Of a stretch of 40,811 nt of DNA, positions 27,892 through 36,411 are shown piece by piece. Each line of letters begins with the position of its first letter. Positions within the stretch are counted from its first letter, which is position 1. Where the stretch lies: assembly GCA_024279255.1 (NCBI GenBank), contig JAJRRT010000069.1, positions 1 through 40,811 of the forward strand. Reading direction: 5' to 3'. The stretch comes from Deltaproteobacteria bacterium. GTDB lineage: Bacteria > Desulfobacterota > Desulfuromonadia > Desulfuromonadales > Geopsychrobacteraceae. A model generated the notes under the pieces. It had not been told where the DNA came from. It made no database searches and was given only the letters and a program-made list of their open reading frames with translations. The position numbers and the translations under genes were made by a program.

Positions 27892-28066
27892 ACAACTTAG
27901 CTGCCTGTCGGGCTTTCCATGAACCGGCTGCAAGTCCGTTCATTTGGCCCGGATTCCCGCTCCTTTTTGGCTCATAGCTATGGCTATGAGCCAAAAAGGA
28001 GTGAAAACCTGGTCTCAAACGCTCAAATTTTCGCTTCGGTCTGGCAGTTCGACAGACTGCTAGAGT
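27892..28066. repeat. Palindromic repeat element touching the glpD stop
   Basis: A stretch of about 170 bp that folds on itself end to end. The core at 27961-28000 is a perfect 18-bp stem (arms from TCCTTTTTGGCTCATAGC) with a 4-nt loop. The outer ends, near TTAGCTGCCTGTCG (27899-27912) and its imperfect complement CGACAGACTGCTAG at 28049-28062, pair as well, and the sequence between shows partial complementarity. This layout fits a miniature inverted-repeat element or REP-type palindrome. The right end includes the TAG stop of glpD. Family membership cannot be judged from one copy. Confidence 0.6.
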
Positions 28067-29676
28067 GCCTCAGTGAGTCGTTTTTCCACCAATAGTGTTT
28101 CTTCTTCAATGCGTTTCTGATCCCATCCGAGTTCATCAGACATGAGTTTTAACACCCTCGGGACCGCTTGTCTGGTCGCCTTGGTATCCAGCAGAGCTAG
28201 CGGCATACGGCGTGCCAGAACATCGATAACCCGTTCGGCCAGCTCAAAACGTGCAGCATAGAGAACTTCCGCTTCAAGAACTGGATGATTTTCGCATAGG
28301 CGTGCACCGTAACCTGCCGCTGCTAATTGCGCGACTTGTTTTGCTTGATCGCCGTAGGTTCGATGTAGATAGGTGGCGACATCAGCGTCGAAACCATATG
28401 TATCCCGCAGTTCAAGATAGCCCTTTTCGCTATATTCAGCAGCACCGAGGATCGGCAACTGTTCGGTCTGGCAACTCGGCTGAGGTGCTGAGAGGTTGTG
28501 CCTCTTGAGCACATAGTCCACAGTATCCAGCGCCATTTTCCGGTAGGTAGTCCATTTCCCCCCAGCAATGGTCAGTAAGCCGCTGTCGCTTTCTTCAATA
28601 ATATGGTCACGCGCCAGCTGTGCCGTATCGAGCGCCTTGGGATCGGACACCAGTGGTCTCAGCCCCGACCAGACCGCTTTGATATCTGATTTTTCAACCC
28701 GCAGATTGAAATAGCGCGCGACGTGGCGCAGCAGGTAGTCAATCTCTGTTTCAAGTGGCCTGGGATGTTCGCTGATTTCCGCAGGCTCATCTGTGGTCCC
28801 AATCAGGGCGTGATTTTCCCATGGCAGTACAAACAGCACCCGGCCGTCATCGGTTTCCGGGATCATCAGCCCGGTATCAGGTGGCGCAAAACGTTTATCC
28901 AGTATGATGTGAATTCCGCTGCTGGCCGAAAGGATTTTGGGCGCAGCAGGGTTGTCCATCATTCTGATTTGATCTGCAAAGGGTCCGGTCGCATTGATCA
29001 CAGCTTTGGCTTTTAGCTGCCAGGTTTCTCCGTTCAATGAATCGGTCAACTCGGCCCCGGTGGCTTTTCCATTTTCTTTGATAATTCCGCTGACGGCGAC
29101 ATGGTTGATAATGGTCGCACCATGTTGTTCTGCCGTTAAAGCCAGGGCCAGGGCCAGACGTGCATCGTGAAATTGGCCATCATAGTAGAGGACTCCAGCT
29201 TTCAACCCTTTTGCTTTTACGGTTGGGAAGCGGCGTAAGACTTCCTTGCGACTCAGCAGGCGACTGCGACCGATATTACGTTTGCCGGCGAGTATATCGT
29301 AGAGCTTTAGCCCTGAAAAAACGTAAGGGATATCGATCCATCTATAGAGCGGGGTGACCAGGGCCAGGCGGTTTGACAGATGAGGTGCATTCTTTAGCAG
29401 AATATGGCGTTCTCGCAGTCCATCCCTGACCAGATTATATTGAACCCTGTCCAGTTTTTTGACCGCCATCTCAAGATAACGCACCCCACCATGGGCCAAC
29501 TTGGTGCTGCGGCTGCTGGTTCCTTCGGCAAAGTCATTTTTTTCAATCAGCGCAACTTTTAAGCCACGGGCTGCTGCGTCCAAAGCGACTCCACAGCCTG
29601 TTGCACCACCCCCGATAACGAGCAGATCAAAAATAGAGTTGCCTTTTAGTTGCGCTAAACTTTGCTGTCTTCCCAT
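28060..29676 (-). CDS. glpD: Aerobic-type glycerol-3-phosphate dehydrogenase
   Basis: FAD-dependent enzyme oxidising sn-glycerol 3-phosphate to dihydroxyacetone phosphate and passing electrons to quinone at the membrane. N-terminal FAD motif LLVIGGGATGCGVALDAAARG, then EKNDFAEGTSSRSTKLAHGGVRYLE, INATGPFAD, and FVLPWENHALIGTTDEP, all typical of GlpD; the C-terminal DAO_C domain is present. The length is 538 residues. It is divergent from glycerol kinase glpK with 174 bp between, which makes a glycerol catabolic pair; no glycerol facilitator glpF is in the window. Confidence 0.94.
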   Translation of the reverse strand: MGRQQSLAQLKGNSIFDLLVIGGGATGCGVALDAAARGLKVALIEKNDFAEGTSSRSTKLAHGGVRYLEMAVKKLDRVQYNLVRDGLRERHILLKNAPHLSNRLALVTPLYRWIDIPYVFSGLKLYDILAGKRNIGRSRLLSRKEVLRRFPTVKAKGLKAGVLYYDGQFHDARLALALALTAEQHGATIINHVAVSGIIKENGKATGAELTDSLNGETWQLKAKAVINATGPFADQIRMMDNPAAPKILSASSGIHIILDKRFAPPDTGLMIPETDDGRVLFVLPWENHALIGTTDEPAEISEHPRPLETEIDYLLRHVARYFNLRVEKSDIKAVWSGLRPLVSDPKALDTAQLARDHIIEESDSGLLTIAGGKWTTYRKMALDTVDYVLKRHNLSAPQPSCQTEQLPILGAAEYSEKGYLELRDTYGFDADVATYLHRTYGDQAKQVAQLAAAGYGARLCENHPVLEAEVLYAARFELAERVIDVLARRMPLALLDTKATRQAVPRVLKLMSDELGWDQKRIEEETLLVEKRLTEAL

Positions 29677-29782
29677 ATTTCATAAACCTGCTGGAGTGAG
29701 TGAGGAGAAGAGACAAGACCAATGAGATAATGCCCAAGCATAACACCCAATGTTATTTTATTTCCGAACAATTTGAACCTGA

Positions 29783-29808
29783 TTGTATTGATACTGGTAG
29801 ACTATAAT
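29783..29808 (+). promoter_or_regulatory. Possible glpK promoter
   Basis: A consensus -10, TATAAT, lies at 29803-29808, about 40 bp before the glpK start. Several weak -35 candidates lie upstream (TTGTAT at 29783, spacing 14), none at ideal spacing, so an activator may be needed. The glpD promoter should be in the same 174-bp divergent region. Confidence 0.4.
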
Positions 29809-29850
29809 TTCTTGTAATAATAGTCCTAGAGATGAGACCGGAGGCCTTCC

Positions 29851-31344
29851 ATGAGTAGACGTCATATTCTCGCTATCGACCAGGGAACGACAAGCTCTCG
29901 GGCGATGATTTTTGATGAGAGCGGGCACTGCGTTGTGCAGGCTCAGCAGGAATTCAAGCAGATCTACCCACAGGATGGCTGGGTTGAGCATGACCCCGAA
30001 GAGATCTGGCAGTCGGTGCTTGATGTTTGTCGCCAAACGCTCAATCAAGCCGACGCCGCAGGAATCGACGTTGCTGGTATCGGTATCACCAACCAACGTG
30101 AAACGACCCTGGTCTGGGACCGACAGACCGGCAAGCCACTCTATAATGCCATCGTCTGGCAGGATCGTCGTACCGCCGATTATTGTTCCAGGTTGAAGGC
30201 TGGTGGCAATGGAGAGCAGGTCTCCGAGTTGACCGGACTTCTGCTCGATCCTTATTTCTCAGCGACCAAGTTACGCTGGATTCTCGATCATGTCGACGGC
30301 GCTCGGGCTAAAGCTGAGAAGGGTGATTTGGCGTTTGGGACTATCGACAGTTTTTTGCTCTGGCGTCTAACTGGTGGGGCAACACATGCGACTGACGCTA
30401 CCAACGCCTCGCGAACCATGCTGTTCAACATCCATACCCAGCAATGGGATGACTCTTTGCTTGGACTGTTCGAGATTCCACGTCTTTTGTTACCCGAGGT
30501 CAATGATTGTATCGCTGATTTTGGAACGACGGACACCAAGTTGTTCGGACGTTCAATCCTGATTGGCGGGATCGCCGGTGATCAGCAGGCGGCCGCTATC
30601 GGACAGGCCTGCCTTGAGCCGGGGATGATCAAGAGCACCTATGGAACCGGCTGCTTTGTCTTGATGAATACCGGCGATAAAGCCTTCCGTTCCCAAAACC
30701 GTCTCTTGACGACAGTTGCCTATCGGGTTGATGGCCAGCCCAGCTATGCCATCGAAGGTTCAATTTTTGTTGCCGGAGCAGCTATCCAATGGCTTCGCGA
30801 TGGACTGAAACTGATCGACTCAGCGGGCGAAGTTGAAGGCTTGGCTCAAGGGCTTAATTCCAATCGTGGGGTTTATCTGGTCCCTGCTTTTACCGGGTTG
30901 GGCGCGCCGCACTGGGATCCCCATGCACGCGGAGCGATCTTTGGACTGACTCGTGATACCGGGATTGCCGAAATCGCCAGGGCAACTCTGGAATCGATCG
31001 GTTATCAAACCTATGACCTGATGGAAGCGATGAAACGAGACAGTGAAACCGGGTCAAAGGCCTTGCGGGTCGATGGCGGCATGGTTGCTAATGACTGGTT
31101 TCTGCAGTTTCTGGCGGATATTCTGAATGTTCCTGTTGAACGGCCCAAAGTAACTGAAACCACAGCCCTGGGCGCTGCCTATCTGGCAGGGATAAAATGC
31201 GGGGTTTTCGAGTCGCTGGCAGATATCCAGAATCACTGGCAGAGAGATGCTCTGTTTACTCCCCGCCTCAACACTGCGGAACGTAAAGATCTGCTGCGCG
31301 GCTGGGACAAAGCGGTCTTAAGGGTTCTGGAAAATGAGAATTAG
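29851..31344 (+). CDS. glpK: Glycerol kinase
   Basis: Phosphorylates glycerol to sn-glycerol 3-phosphate, the substrate of GlpD next door. N-terminal [63 protein letters not shown] and [11 protein letters not shown] are FGGY/GlpK signatures. The length of 497 residues is normal. GGAGG is 7 bp before ATG 29851. The region after its stop holds the remnant gene described next, then the aldehyde oxidoreductase; glpD lies divergent on the other side. Confidence 0.97.
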   Translation: MSRRHILAIDQGTTSSRAMIFDESGHCVVQAQQEFKQIYPQDGWVEHDPEEIWQSVLDVCRQTLNQADAAGIDVAGIGITNQRETTLVWDRQTGKPLYNAIVWQDRRTADYCSRLKAGGNGEQVSELTGLLLDPYFSATKLRWILDHVDGARAKAEKGDLAFGTIDSFLLWRLTGGATHATDATNASRTMLFNIHTQQWDDSLLGLFEIPRLLLPEVNDCIADFGTTDTKLFGRSILIGGIAGDQQAAAIGQACLEPGMIKSTYGTGCFVLMNTGDKAFRSQNRLLTTVAYRVDGQPSYAIEGSIFVAGAAIQWLRDGLKLIDSAGEVEGLAQGLNSNRGVYLVPAFTGLGAPHWDPHARGAIFGLTRDTGIAEIARATLESIGYQTYDLMEAMKRDSETGSKALRVDGGMVANDWFLQFLADILNVPVERPKVTETTALGAAYLAGIKCGVFESLADIQNHWQRDALFTPRLNTAERKDLLRGWDKAVLRVLENEN

Positions 31345-31629
31345 TACGCAAGCTTATTATTTTGGAACTACCAATGACCGCATTCGTGAGATGAAACCTG
31401 CCAGGGTGCTGATGTGCGATATCCGGCAAGGACTATAGCGATGTCCTCGCCTTGAACGAAGAAGATTTGAACCTGGAGTTCACCCCGTACGCTGGCGACG
31501 AGATGTGCCACTCGAGCTTGGACGGATACAGCCCTGAATGGTCAGGCAAAAGTTGACAAGCTCGTTATACTTGAGACGGCCGATAGAAGCGGCATACCGA
31601 TACCACAAAAGATTTGGGATTATCTATGA
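31334..31629 (+). pseudogene. Frameshifted small gene before the AOR gene
   Basis: Protein-like sequence runs through three frames in turn. The first ends ...MKPARVLMCDI (ATG 31334 or 31391), the second continues SGKDYSDVLALNEEDLNLEF and PYAGDEMCHSSLDGYSPEW (about 31421-31537), the third NGQAKVDKLVILETADRSGI to PIPQKIWDYL and stop at 31627-31629. Two one-base shifts in the same direction would restore a single protein of about 80-98 residues. Its stop overlaps the start of the aldehyde oxidoreductase (ATGA), which points to a once-coupled partner gene. I do not recognise the protein. It is either a decayed gene or the result of sequencing errors. Confidence 0.45.
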
Positions 31630-33503
31630 ACATGTTCCAGCGAGTGCTTCTGGTCGATCCGTCGACCGGTTTTTACAAGACAAAAAAATACGGTTTTGAT
31701 CGCTATTTCGGACCGGTCGACCTCGGCATTCATCTGGCCGAGAAACATCGCAGTCTGAATTTCGGTGTCGGTGTCTTTGCCGGGTCTATCTTGCCGGGTT
31801 CGAATCGACTGATGGTGACCGGCTTTTCGCCTTGCTGGCAAGGAAATTACATCAGTTCCATGGGCGGAGCTGGACTGGTCTTCAACAACCTGGGGATCAA
31901 TATGCTCAGTCTTGTTGGAAAAGCTCCGGTCCCATCGGTCCTGTGTCTGAACCGTAACCACGGTGAAGAAATTGAGGTGGAGATTGTTCCGCTTGATGTT
32001 GAGAAGGTCTGGCATTCAGGTCGCACCGGGGTTTATTCGCTCACCGACCGGGTTTATGAGATGTTTGGTGCCCGCTACGAGAACGATCCACGTATTCTCG
32101 TGACCGGGCCATCGGCGCTTGAGACTGACATGGGCGGCATTATGTCGGTCCCGATTAAAAATGGGAATATCAGCTATGTCGATACCTGGGCCGGTCGCGG
32201 TGGCTTCGGCAGTGCGATGGTGCAGAACCACGGCATTGTTGCGATTATCTACGGCGGCACACTGGTGGATGAAGACTTCCGCGACCGCAAAGTGGCCGAT
32301 GAGTGGTTTGAGAACAAGTATAATCTGCGTCTGATGAAGAAAGACCTGGAGGTGACCAGCAAGTATCGCTTTGATGAAAAGTTCAACACCGGCGGAACAT
32401 TGGGTGTGAACTACGCCTCGGTCGGGGGGCGGATTATGGCTTTTAACTATCGCACTAATTCCTGGAGTGAAGAAGAACGTCTTTCTCTACATCAGAACTT
32501 CGTCGTTGATCACTACCTCAAGCAGTTCAACGACGAGACCATCAAAAACAAGCAGCAAGCCACCTGCGGCGAGCCCTGCGTCGCAGTCTGCAAAAAAATG
32601 AATGGCAAATACAAGAAAGATTACGAGCCCTACCAAACCATGGGGCCTTTGTGCGGCATCTTTGACCAGCGTGCAGCAGAAAAGCTTAACCATCATTGTG
32701 ATGCAATGGGCTTTGACGCTATCTCGGGTGGTGGCGTACTGGCCTGGTTGATGGATTTGCTTGACGAGAAACTTTTGTCACCCGAAGAACTCGGCGTCAC
32801 CCGTTTGCCGCAGTGGAAAATGACAGGCTTCGATGTCGTTATTGACTCAATGCACAATGCTGAACTCGGTTGCGAACTGATCGACGCCATAGTGGAGCGC
32901 CGCGGTATTCTCGATTTCAGAGAAGGTGTGCGCAAGTGGAGCCGTATCCATTCACGAGAGAAGGGGACCGCGCTGCATGATCGATTCGTCTATACCGCCC
33001 ACAATCGGCGCGGTTGGATGGTTCCGAATCAGTACTGGGTCTCGGGTGTCCTCGCCCCGATGGCGATGATGGGTAAGTATTACATGATTTACAGCTACGA
33101 CTTCATCCCGCCACGGACCTTGGGGCGCATGTGCGCAGAACGGATGAAGAAAGAGTTGCTCATCGACAACCTCGGCACCTGCCGCTTTCACCGTGGATGG
33201 GCCGAGGAGATGCTGCCGGAAATCATGGGTTCACTCTATGATTGTAAGGAAAAGTTTCTGCAATCCATCGATGTTCTTGCGAGTCGGATTAACAGCCGGA
33301 ATAGCCCAATTTTCTGGGAATCGGAAGCCAATATCGACTATTTACTGAGTTTTCTGAAACGTAAAAAAGAAGTGGAAAAAGATCCCGACCCTCGCCTTGG
33401 GGAATGGCTTGAAAAGTTTGATTGTGACAAGGCTGAAGCCGCCAAGGAGTTCTGGTACGAAACCCTGATGGGTATCGACGAGTGTCTGCGGGAATTTTTC
33501 TAA
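31626..33503 (+). CDS. Aldehyde:ferredoxin oxidoreductase family protein (tungsten/molybdopterin)
   Basis: AOR-family enzyme, cytoplasmic, expected to carry a bis-pyranopterin tungsten (or Mo) cofactor and one [4Fe-4S] cluster, and to oxidise an aldehyde to the acid or run in reverse. AOR_N domain at about 1-205 (VLLVDPSTGFYK, NRLMVTGFSPCWQGNYISS, GRGGFGSAMVQ), then the helical AOR domains. Cluster cysteines are C314, C318 and C322 (CGEPCVAVC, C-x3-C-x3-C) and C519 in LGTCRFHRGW. The start chosen is ATG 31626, with a stop/start overlap to the remnant gene; TTG 31614 is also possible. No electron-transfer subunit is adjacent. The substrate is unknown. Confidence 0.9.
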   Translation: MNMFQRVLLVDPSTGFYKTKKYGFDRYFGPVDLGIHLAEKHRSLNFGVGVFAGSILPGSNRLMVTGFSPCWQGNYISSMGGAGLVFNNLGINMLSLVGKAPVPSVLCLNRNHGEEIEVEIVPLDVEKVWHSGRTGVYSLTDRVYEMFGARYENDPRILVTGPSALETDMGGIMSVPIKNGNISYVDTWAGRGGFGSAMVQNHGIVAIIYGGTLVDEDFRDRKVADEWFENKYNLRLMKKDLEVTSKYRFDEKFNTGGTLGVNYASVGGRIMAFNYRTNSWSEEERLSLHQNFVVDHYLKQFNDETIKNKQQATCGEPCVAVCKKMNGKYKKDYEPYQTMGPLCGIFDQRAAEKLNHHCDAMGFDAISGGGVLAWLMDLLDEKLLSPEELGVTRLPQWKMTGFDVVIDSMHNAELGCELIDAIVERRGILDFREGVRKWSRIHSREKGTALHDRFVYTAHNRRGWMVPNQYWVSGVLAPMAMMGKYYMIYSYDFIPPRTLGRMCAERMKKELLIDNLGTCRFHRGWAEEMLPEIMGSLYDCKEKFLQSIDVLASRINSRNSPIFWESEANIDYLLSFLKRKKEVEKDPDPRLGEWLEKFDCDKAEAAKEFWYETLMGIDECLREFF

Positions 33504-33688
33504 ATCATAGGAGAGGTATCCGCAAACGTACGACTTTTAAGACACGAACTGCCCCGCTCAGGTTCCCTGACAGGTTTCTCTTGGATTGCAGCGTCCCTGC
33601 GACAGATTTTAGGTGTTTCAGTTAGCGCGGGTCCAGATATCTTTAAACCGATCTTGGTCTCCCAGTTCAACACTGAAAGAGGATAAAT

Positions 33689-34186
33689 ATGAATAAGGTC
33701 CCTGCTGTTATTTATTCGACAGAGATCAAACCCGAATGGCTGGATTACAACAGCCATATGAATGTTGCATATTATGTCTTGGTCTTCGATCTTGCTTTTG
33801 AAGAAATGTTACTTTCCCTCGGGCTGGGTGAAGAGGGTGCAAAGACAACCGGAATATCCACAATGGCATTGGAGAGTCATATCACCTACGATCAAGAGGT
33901 CTCTTTGGGTCAGGTTGTGGAGATCCGGATGCAACTGGTAGATTATGACCACAAGCGTATGCATCTTTATCTTGAAATGTATGTGAAGGGAAGTCGTGGC
34001 TATCTTGCTTCCACACTTGAACAGATAAGCATGTGCGTAAACCTGAATGAGCGTAAGTCCGCCTCCTTTCCAGATGAAGTAATGGCGAAGATTAAAACGC
34101 TAGCGCAACAACAATCACACTTAGAGCACCCCGACAACATTGGTCGTAAAATTGGTATTCGCAAGTCGCCGAAGAAAGCATTCTGA
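33689..34186 (+). CDS. Hotdog-fold acyl-CoA thioesterase-like protein
   Basis: A 165-residue protein with the 4HBT hotdog pattern: EWLDYNSHMNVAYYVLVFDLA carries the conserved Asp/Asn-His motif, followed by the LESHITYDQEVSLGQVVEIRMQLVDYDHKRMHLYLEM strand block given here only in outline. It is close to the thioesterases found with carnitine or betainyl-CoA metabolism, as I recall. AGAGGA lies upstream of ATG 33689 and a hairpin follows the gene, so it is a single-gene unit. It probably hydrolyses an acyl-CoA; which one is open. Link to the PKS downstream is not supported by operon structure. Confidence 0.8.
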   Translation: MNKVPAVIYSTEIKPEWLDYNSHMNVAYYVLVFDLAFEEMLLSLGLGEEGAKTTGISTMALESHITYDQEVSLGQVVEIRMQLVDYDHKRMHLYLEMYVKGSRGYLASTLEQISMCVNLNERKSASFPDEVMAKIKTLAQQQSHLEHPDNIGRKIGIRKSPKKAF

Positions 34187-34214
34187 CGAATCACGATAAC
34201 TCTGAAATGAAAGC

Positions 34215-34246
34215 GGCCACCTCAGCAATGGGGTGGCCATTCTTAT
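34215..34246 (+). terminator. Terminator after the thioesterase gene
   Basis: GGCCACC (34215-34221) and GGTGGCC (34232-34238) form a perfect 7-bp GC-rich stem, followed by ATTCTTATT. A moderately T-rich end makes this a probable intrinsic terminator. Confidence 0.7.
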
Positions 34247-34507
34247 TGTGCAGGGTATTCAGTATTTTTTGCTCTGAAAGTTATGCAGCATAAAATCCAA
34301 GACGTTTTCCTGTCGAATTTTACAATATTTGAAACTGATTTCATGCTGGTGGAGGTGTTATTTCCCCCGATATGACTGCCAGTTGTCAATCTTTGCCTTA
34401 CGATCATCCTGTGCCGCAGTCGAGGGCGGTCTATAATTTCGATCTGCTGTCTTGTGGTATTGTTACAGATATAGAAATCTTCCCTTCTTCGCACAAAAGG
34501 AGGCTCT
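34247..34507. other. Leader region of the PKS operon
   Basis: About 260 bp with no credible gene. It must contain the promoter of the type III PKS operon. It ends in AAAAGGAGG immediately before the GTG start at 34508. Confidence 0.45.
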
Positions 34508-35560
34508 GTGCCCCGTATTCTTCAGGCCGCTCACGCCTTTCCAATCCACCATATTTCCCAACAGCAGGCCAGAAACGCCGTCAGTACCATTTTTTCCGGA
34601 AAGATCCCCGATCTAGAGCGGTTGTTGGCAATTTTCGACAATTCACGGGTTGCAGAGCGCCAAATGGTGATGCCCCTCGATTGGTATTTACAGCCCCGAT
34701 CTGAAGAAGAGCGTAATCGGGTCTTTATCGAGCAGGGGATGGGATTGTTGCGAGAGGCGACCGAGAAGGTCTTGCAAGCTGCCGGAGTCACAGAATCACA
34801 AATTGATCACATCATCTATGTTAATTCGACCGGGCATGCCACCCCGACTCTTGACGCCCGCTTGATAAACGAACTCGACTTTTCGGCACAGACCACACGT
34901 CTGCCAATCTGGGGGCTTGGTTGTGCTGGGGGCGCAGCAGGACTTTCCCGCGCTTCGGATTATTGCCGCGCCCATCCCCGGGCGCGGGTCTTGCTGACTG
35001 CTCTTGAGTGTTGCAGCCTGACCCTGATGACCCAGGATTTAAGTAAAAAGAATCTGGTCGGTACCTCGCTGTTTGCCGATGGTGCAGCGGCGGTGCTGGT
35101 TGTGGGGGAGAGGGTAAGCGGAGTTGGTCCGGAGATTGTCGCCAACCGTTCCCAACTTTTCCCTGACAGTTATCAGATTATGGGCTGGAATTTTAGTAAC
35201 CAGGGGATGGAACTGATTCTTTCACCGCGACTCCCGGCACTGATCAGACAGGAGTTACCGGGGATAGTGGACCGTTTTTTAACTGATAATGGGCTGACCA
35301 AGAAGGACCTGCTACACTATCTCACCCACCCCGGAGGAGCCAAGGTGATCGATGTTGTGCGCGAGGCGCTCGATCTTCAAGTTGAAGATTTACGTATCAG
35401 CGAAGAACTGCTCAACAAACATGGCAATATCTCTTCAGTGTCAGTCCTGATCGCTCTTGAAAATTGGCTCAGGTCCCAATCTGCAATAGTCCCGGGATAC
35501 AGTCTGCTTTCAGCCTTTGGTCCTGGCTTTTCGGCTGAACTCGTACTGTTAAAGGTGTAG
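34508..35560 (+). CDS. Type III polyketide synthase (chalcone/stilbene synthase family)
   Basis: Homodimeric ketosynthase that extends an acyl-CoA starter with malonyl-CoA and cyclises the product, usually to alkylpyrones or alkylresorcinols in bacteria. The catalytic triad is visible: Cys139 in WGLGCAGGAAGLSRA, His274 in LTHPGGAKV, and Asn307 in KHGNISS. The C-terminal GFGP-like loop is AFGPGFSAELVLL. The length is 350 residues. The start is GTG 34508, five bases after AGGAGG. It is followed 3 bp later by an ICMT-family methyltransferase, the same pair as bpsA-bpsB in Bacillus and srsA-srsB in Streptomyces. The product in this organism is unknown; membrane phenolic or pyrone lipids are likely. 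Confidence 0.92.
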   Translation: MPRILQAAHAFPIHHISQQQARNAVSTIFSGKIPDLERLLAIFDNSRVAERQMVMPLDWYLQPRSEEERNRVFIEQGMGLLREATEKVLQAAGVTESQIDHIIYVNSTGHATPTLDARLINELDFSAQTTRLPIWGLGCAGGAAGLSRASDYCRAHPRARVLLTALECCSLTLMTQDLSKKNLVGTSLFADGAAAVLVVGERVSGVGPEIVANRSQLFPDSYQIMGWNFSNQGMELILSPRLPALIRQELPGIVDRFLTDNGLTKKDLLHYLTHPGGAKVIDVVREALDLQVEDLRISEELLNKHGNISSVSVLIALENWLRSQSAIVPGYSLLSAFGPGFSAELVLLKV

Positions 35561-35563
35561 CGG

Positions 35564-36094
35564 ATGTCCCTCTGGTGGTTATTTGCATTTCTGCTGGCCG
35601 AGCGTCTGTTCGAATTGCGACTGGCGGCAAAGAATCGCCGAATTCTGCTGCAACGCGGTGGACGGGAGTTTTTTCCCGAATCTTATCGCATCATTGTTTG
35701 GATGCACCTGACGTTTTTGGCCTGCCTGATCCTTGAATCTTACCCTTGGATTGTTCCCATTGATGGGCTGACCATGTTCTGTTTGGGGGGTGTTCTGCTG
35801 CTACAGCTTGCTCGCTACTGGTGTGTCTGCAGCCTGAAAGAATACTGGAATACCCGGATAATTCTGGTCCCTGGCACTGGGGTCAGTCGCCGCGGACCCT
35901 ATCGATTTATGCGTCACCCGAACTATCTGGTGGTCGTATTTGAATTTGCTATTCTTCCCCTGCTGGCCCGCGCACCTGTGACCTTTCTGGTTTTTTCAAT
36001 CGCCAATCTGTTTGTACTGCGGCAGCGTATTATCTTTGAGGAACAAGCGCTGCGTGAGCACACCGACTATAGTCAACAGTTCCTGCCAAGGTAA
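35564..36094 (+). CDS. Isoprenylcysteine carboxyl methyltransferase family protein
   Basis: Integral-membrane SAM-dependent methyltransferase of 176 residues, with about four to five hydrophobic segments and the family signature GPYRFMRHPNYLVVVFEF followed by IIFEEQALREH, the cofactor-binding end. True ICMT substrates are absent in bacteria; homologues next to type III PKS genes (BpsB/YpbQ, SrsB) O-methylate alkylpyrones or alkylresorcinols. It begins 3 bp after the PKS stop, so the two form an operon. The methylation site here is inferred from those cases. Confidence 0.88.
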   Translation: MSLWWLFAFLLAERLFELRLAAKNRRILLQRGGREFFPESYRIIVWMHLTFLACLILESYPWIVPIDGLTMFCLGGVLLLQLARYWCVCSLKEYWNTRIILVPGTGVSRRGPYRFMRHPNYLVVVFEFAILPLLARAPVTFLVFSIANLFVLRQRIIFEEQALREHTDYSQQFLPR

Positions 36095-36411
36095 AAAATG
36101 AGCGGCATCCTTGTTTCGAATCAGTGGCAACCAAATTCACCCGTTACATACTTCCGTAGAGAGGTTTTACTAAATACTCCATGCGCCAGGTAAGTTGCTT
36201 CACTCGGATTTTGCTGGTTGCGCCTAGGCAATTCCAGAGATCTTATAACTTTCGATAAAAGCACATCAGAGGGAGGCTCCCCCTGTGTAAAATCTTAGAA
36301 TCTATGACAGCGTGGCTGTTGAAACTTGAGTAGTGTCGGCGGGAAACCGTAACCAGCAAGTCCCTTCATTTCATTTCGCAAATATCCTGTCAAAATATTT
36401 TGCGGTGGGTG
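36095..36411. other. 317-bp gap between the methyltransferase and pdxH
   Basis: No convincing gene. A 31-codon frame beginning at 36098 has no ribosome site and no recognisable content. Convergent gene ends on either side suggest termination here, but I find no clear intrinsic terminator. Confidence 0.4.

Noticed and set aside
31392-31412. In-frame TGA followed by TGT (a possible selenocysteine-cysteine pair) in the remnant gene before AOR
   Set aside because: There are two TGA codons six codons apart in that frame, no start codon between them, and no recognisable SECIS hairpin; a frameshift explains the pattern better.
33504-33688. Riboswitch before the thioesterase gene
   Set aside because: Only short hairpins are present, with no conserved core of a known class.
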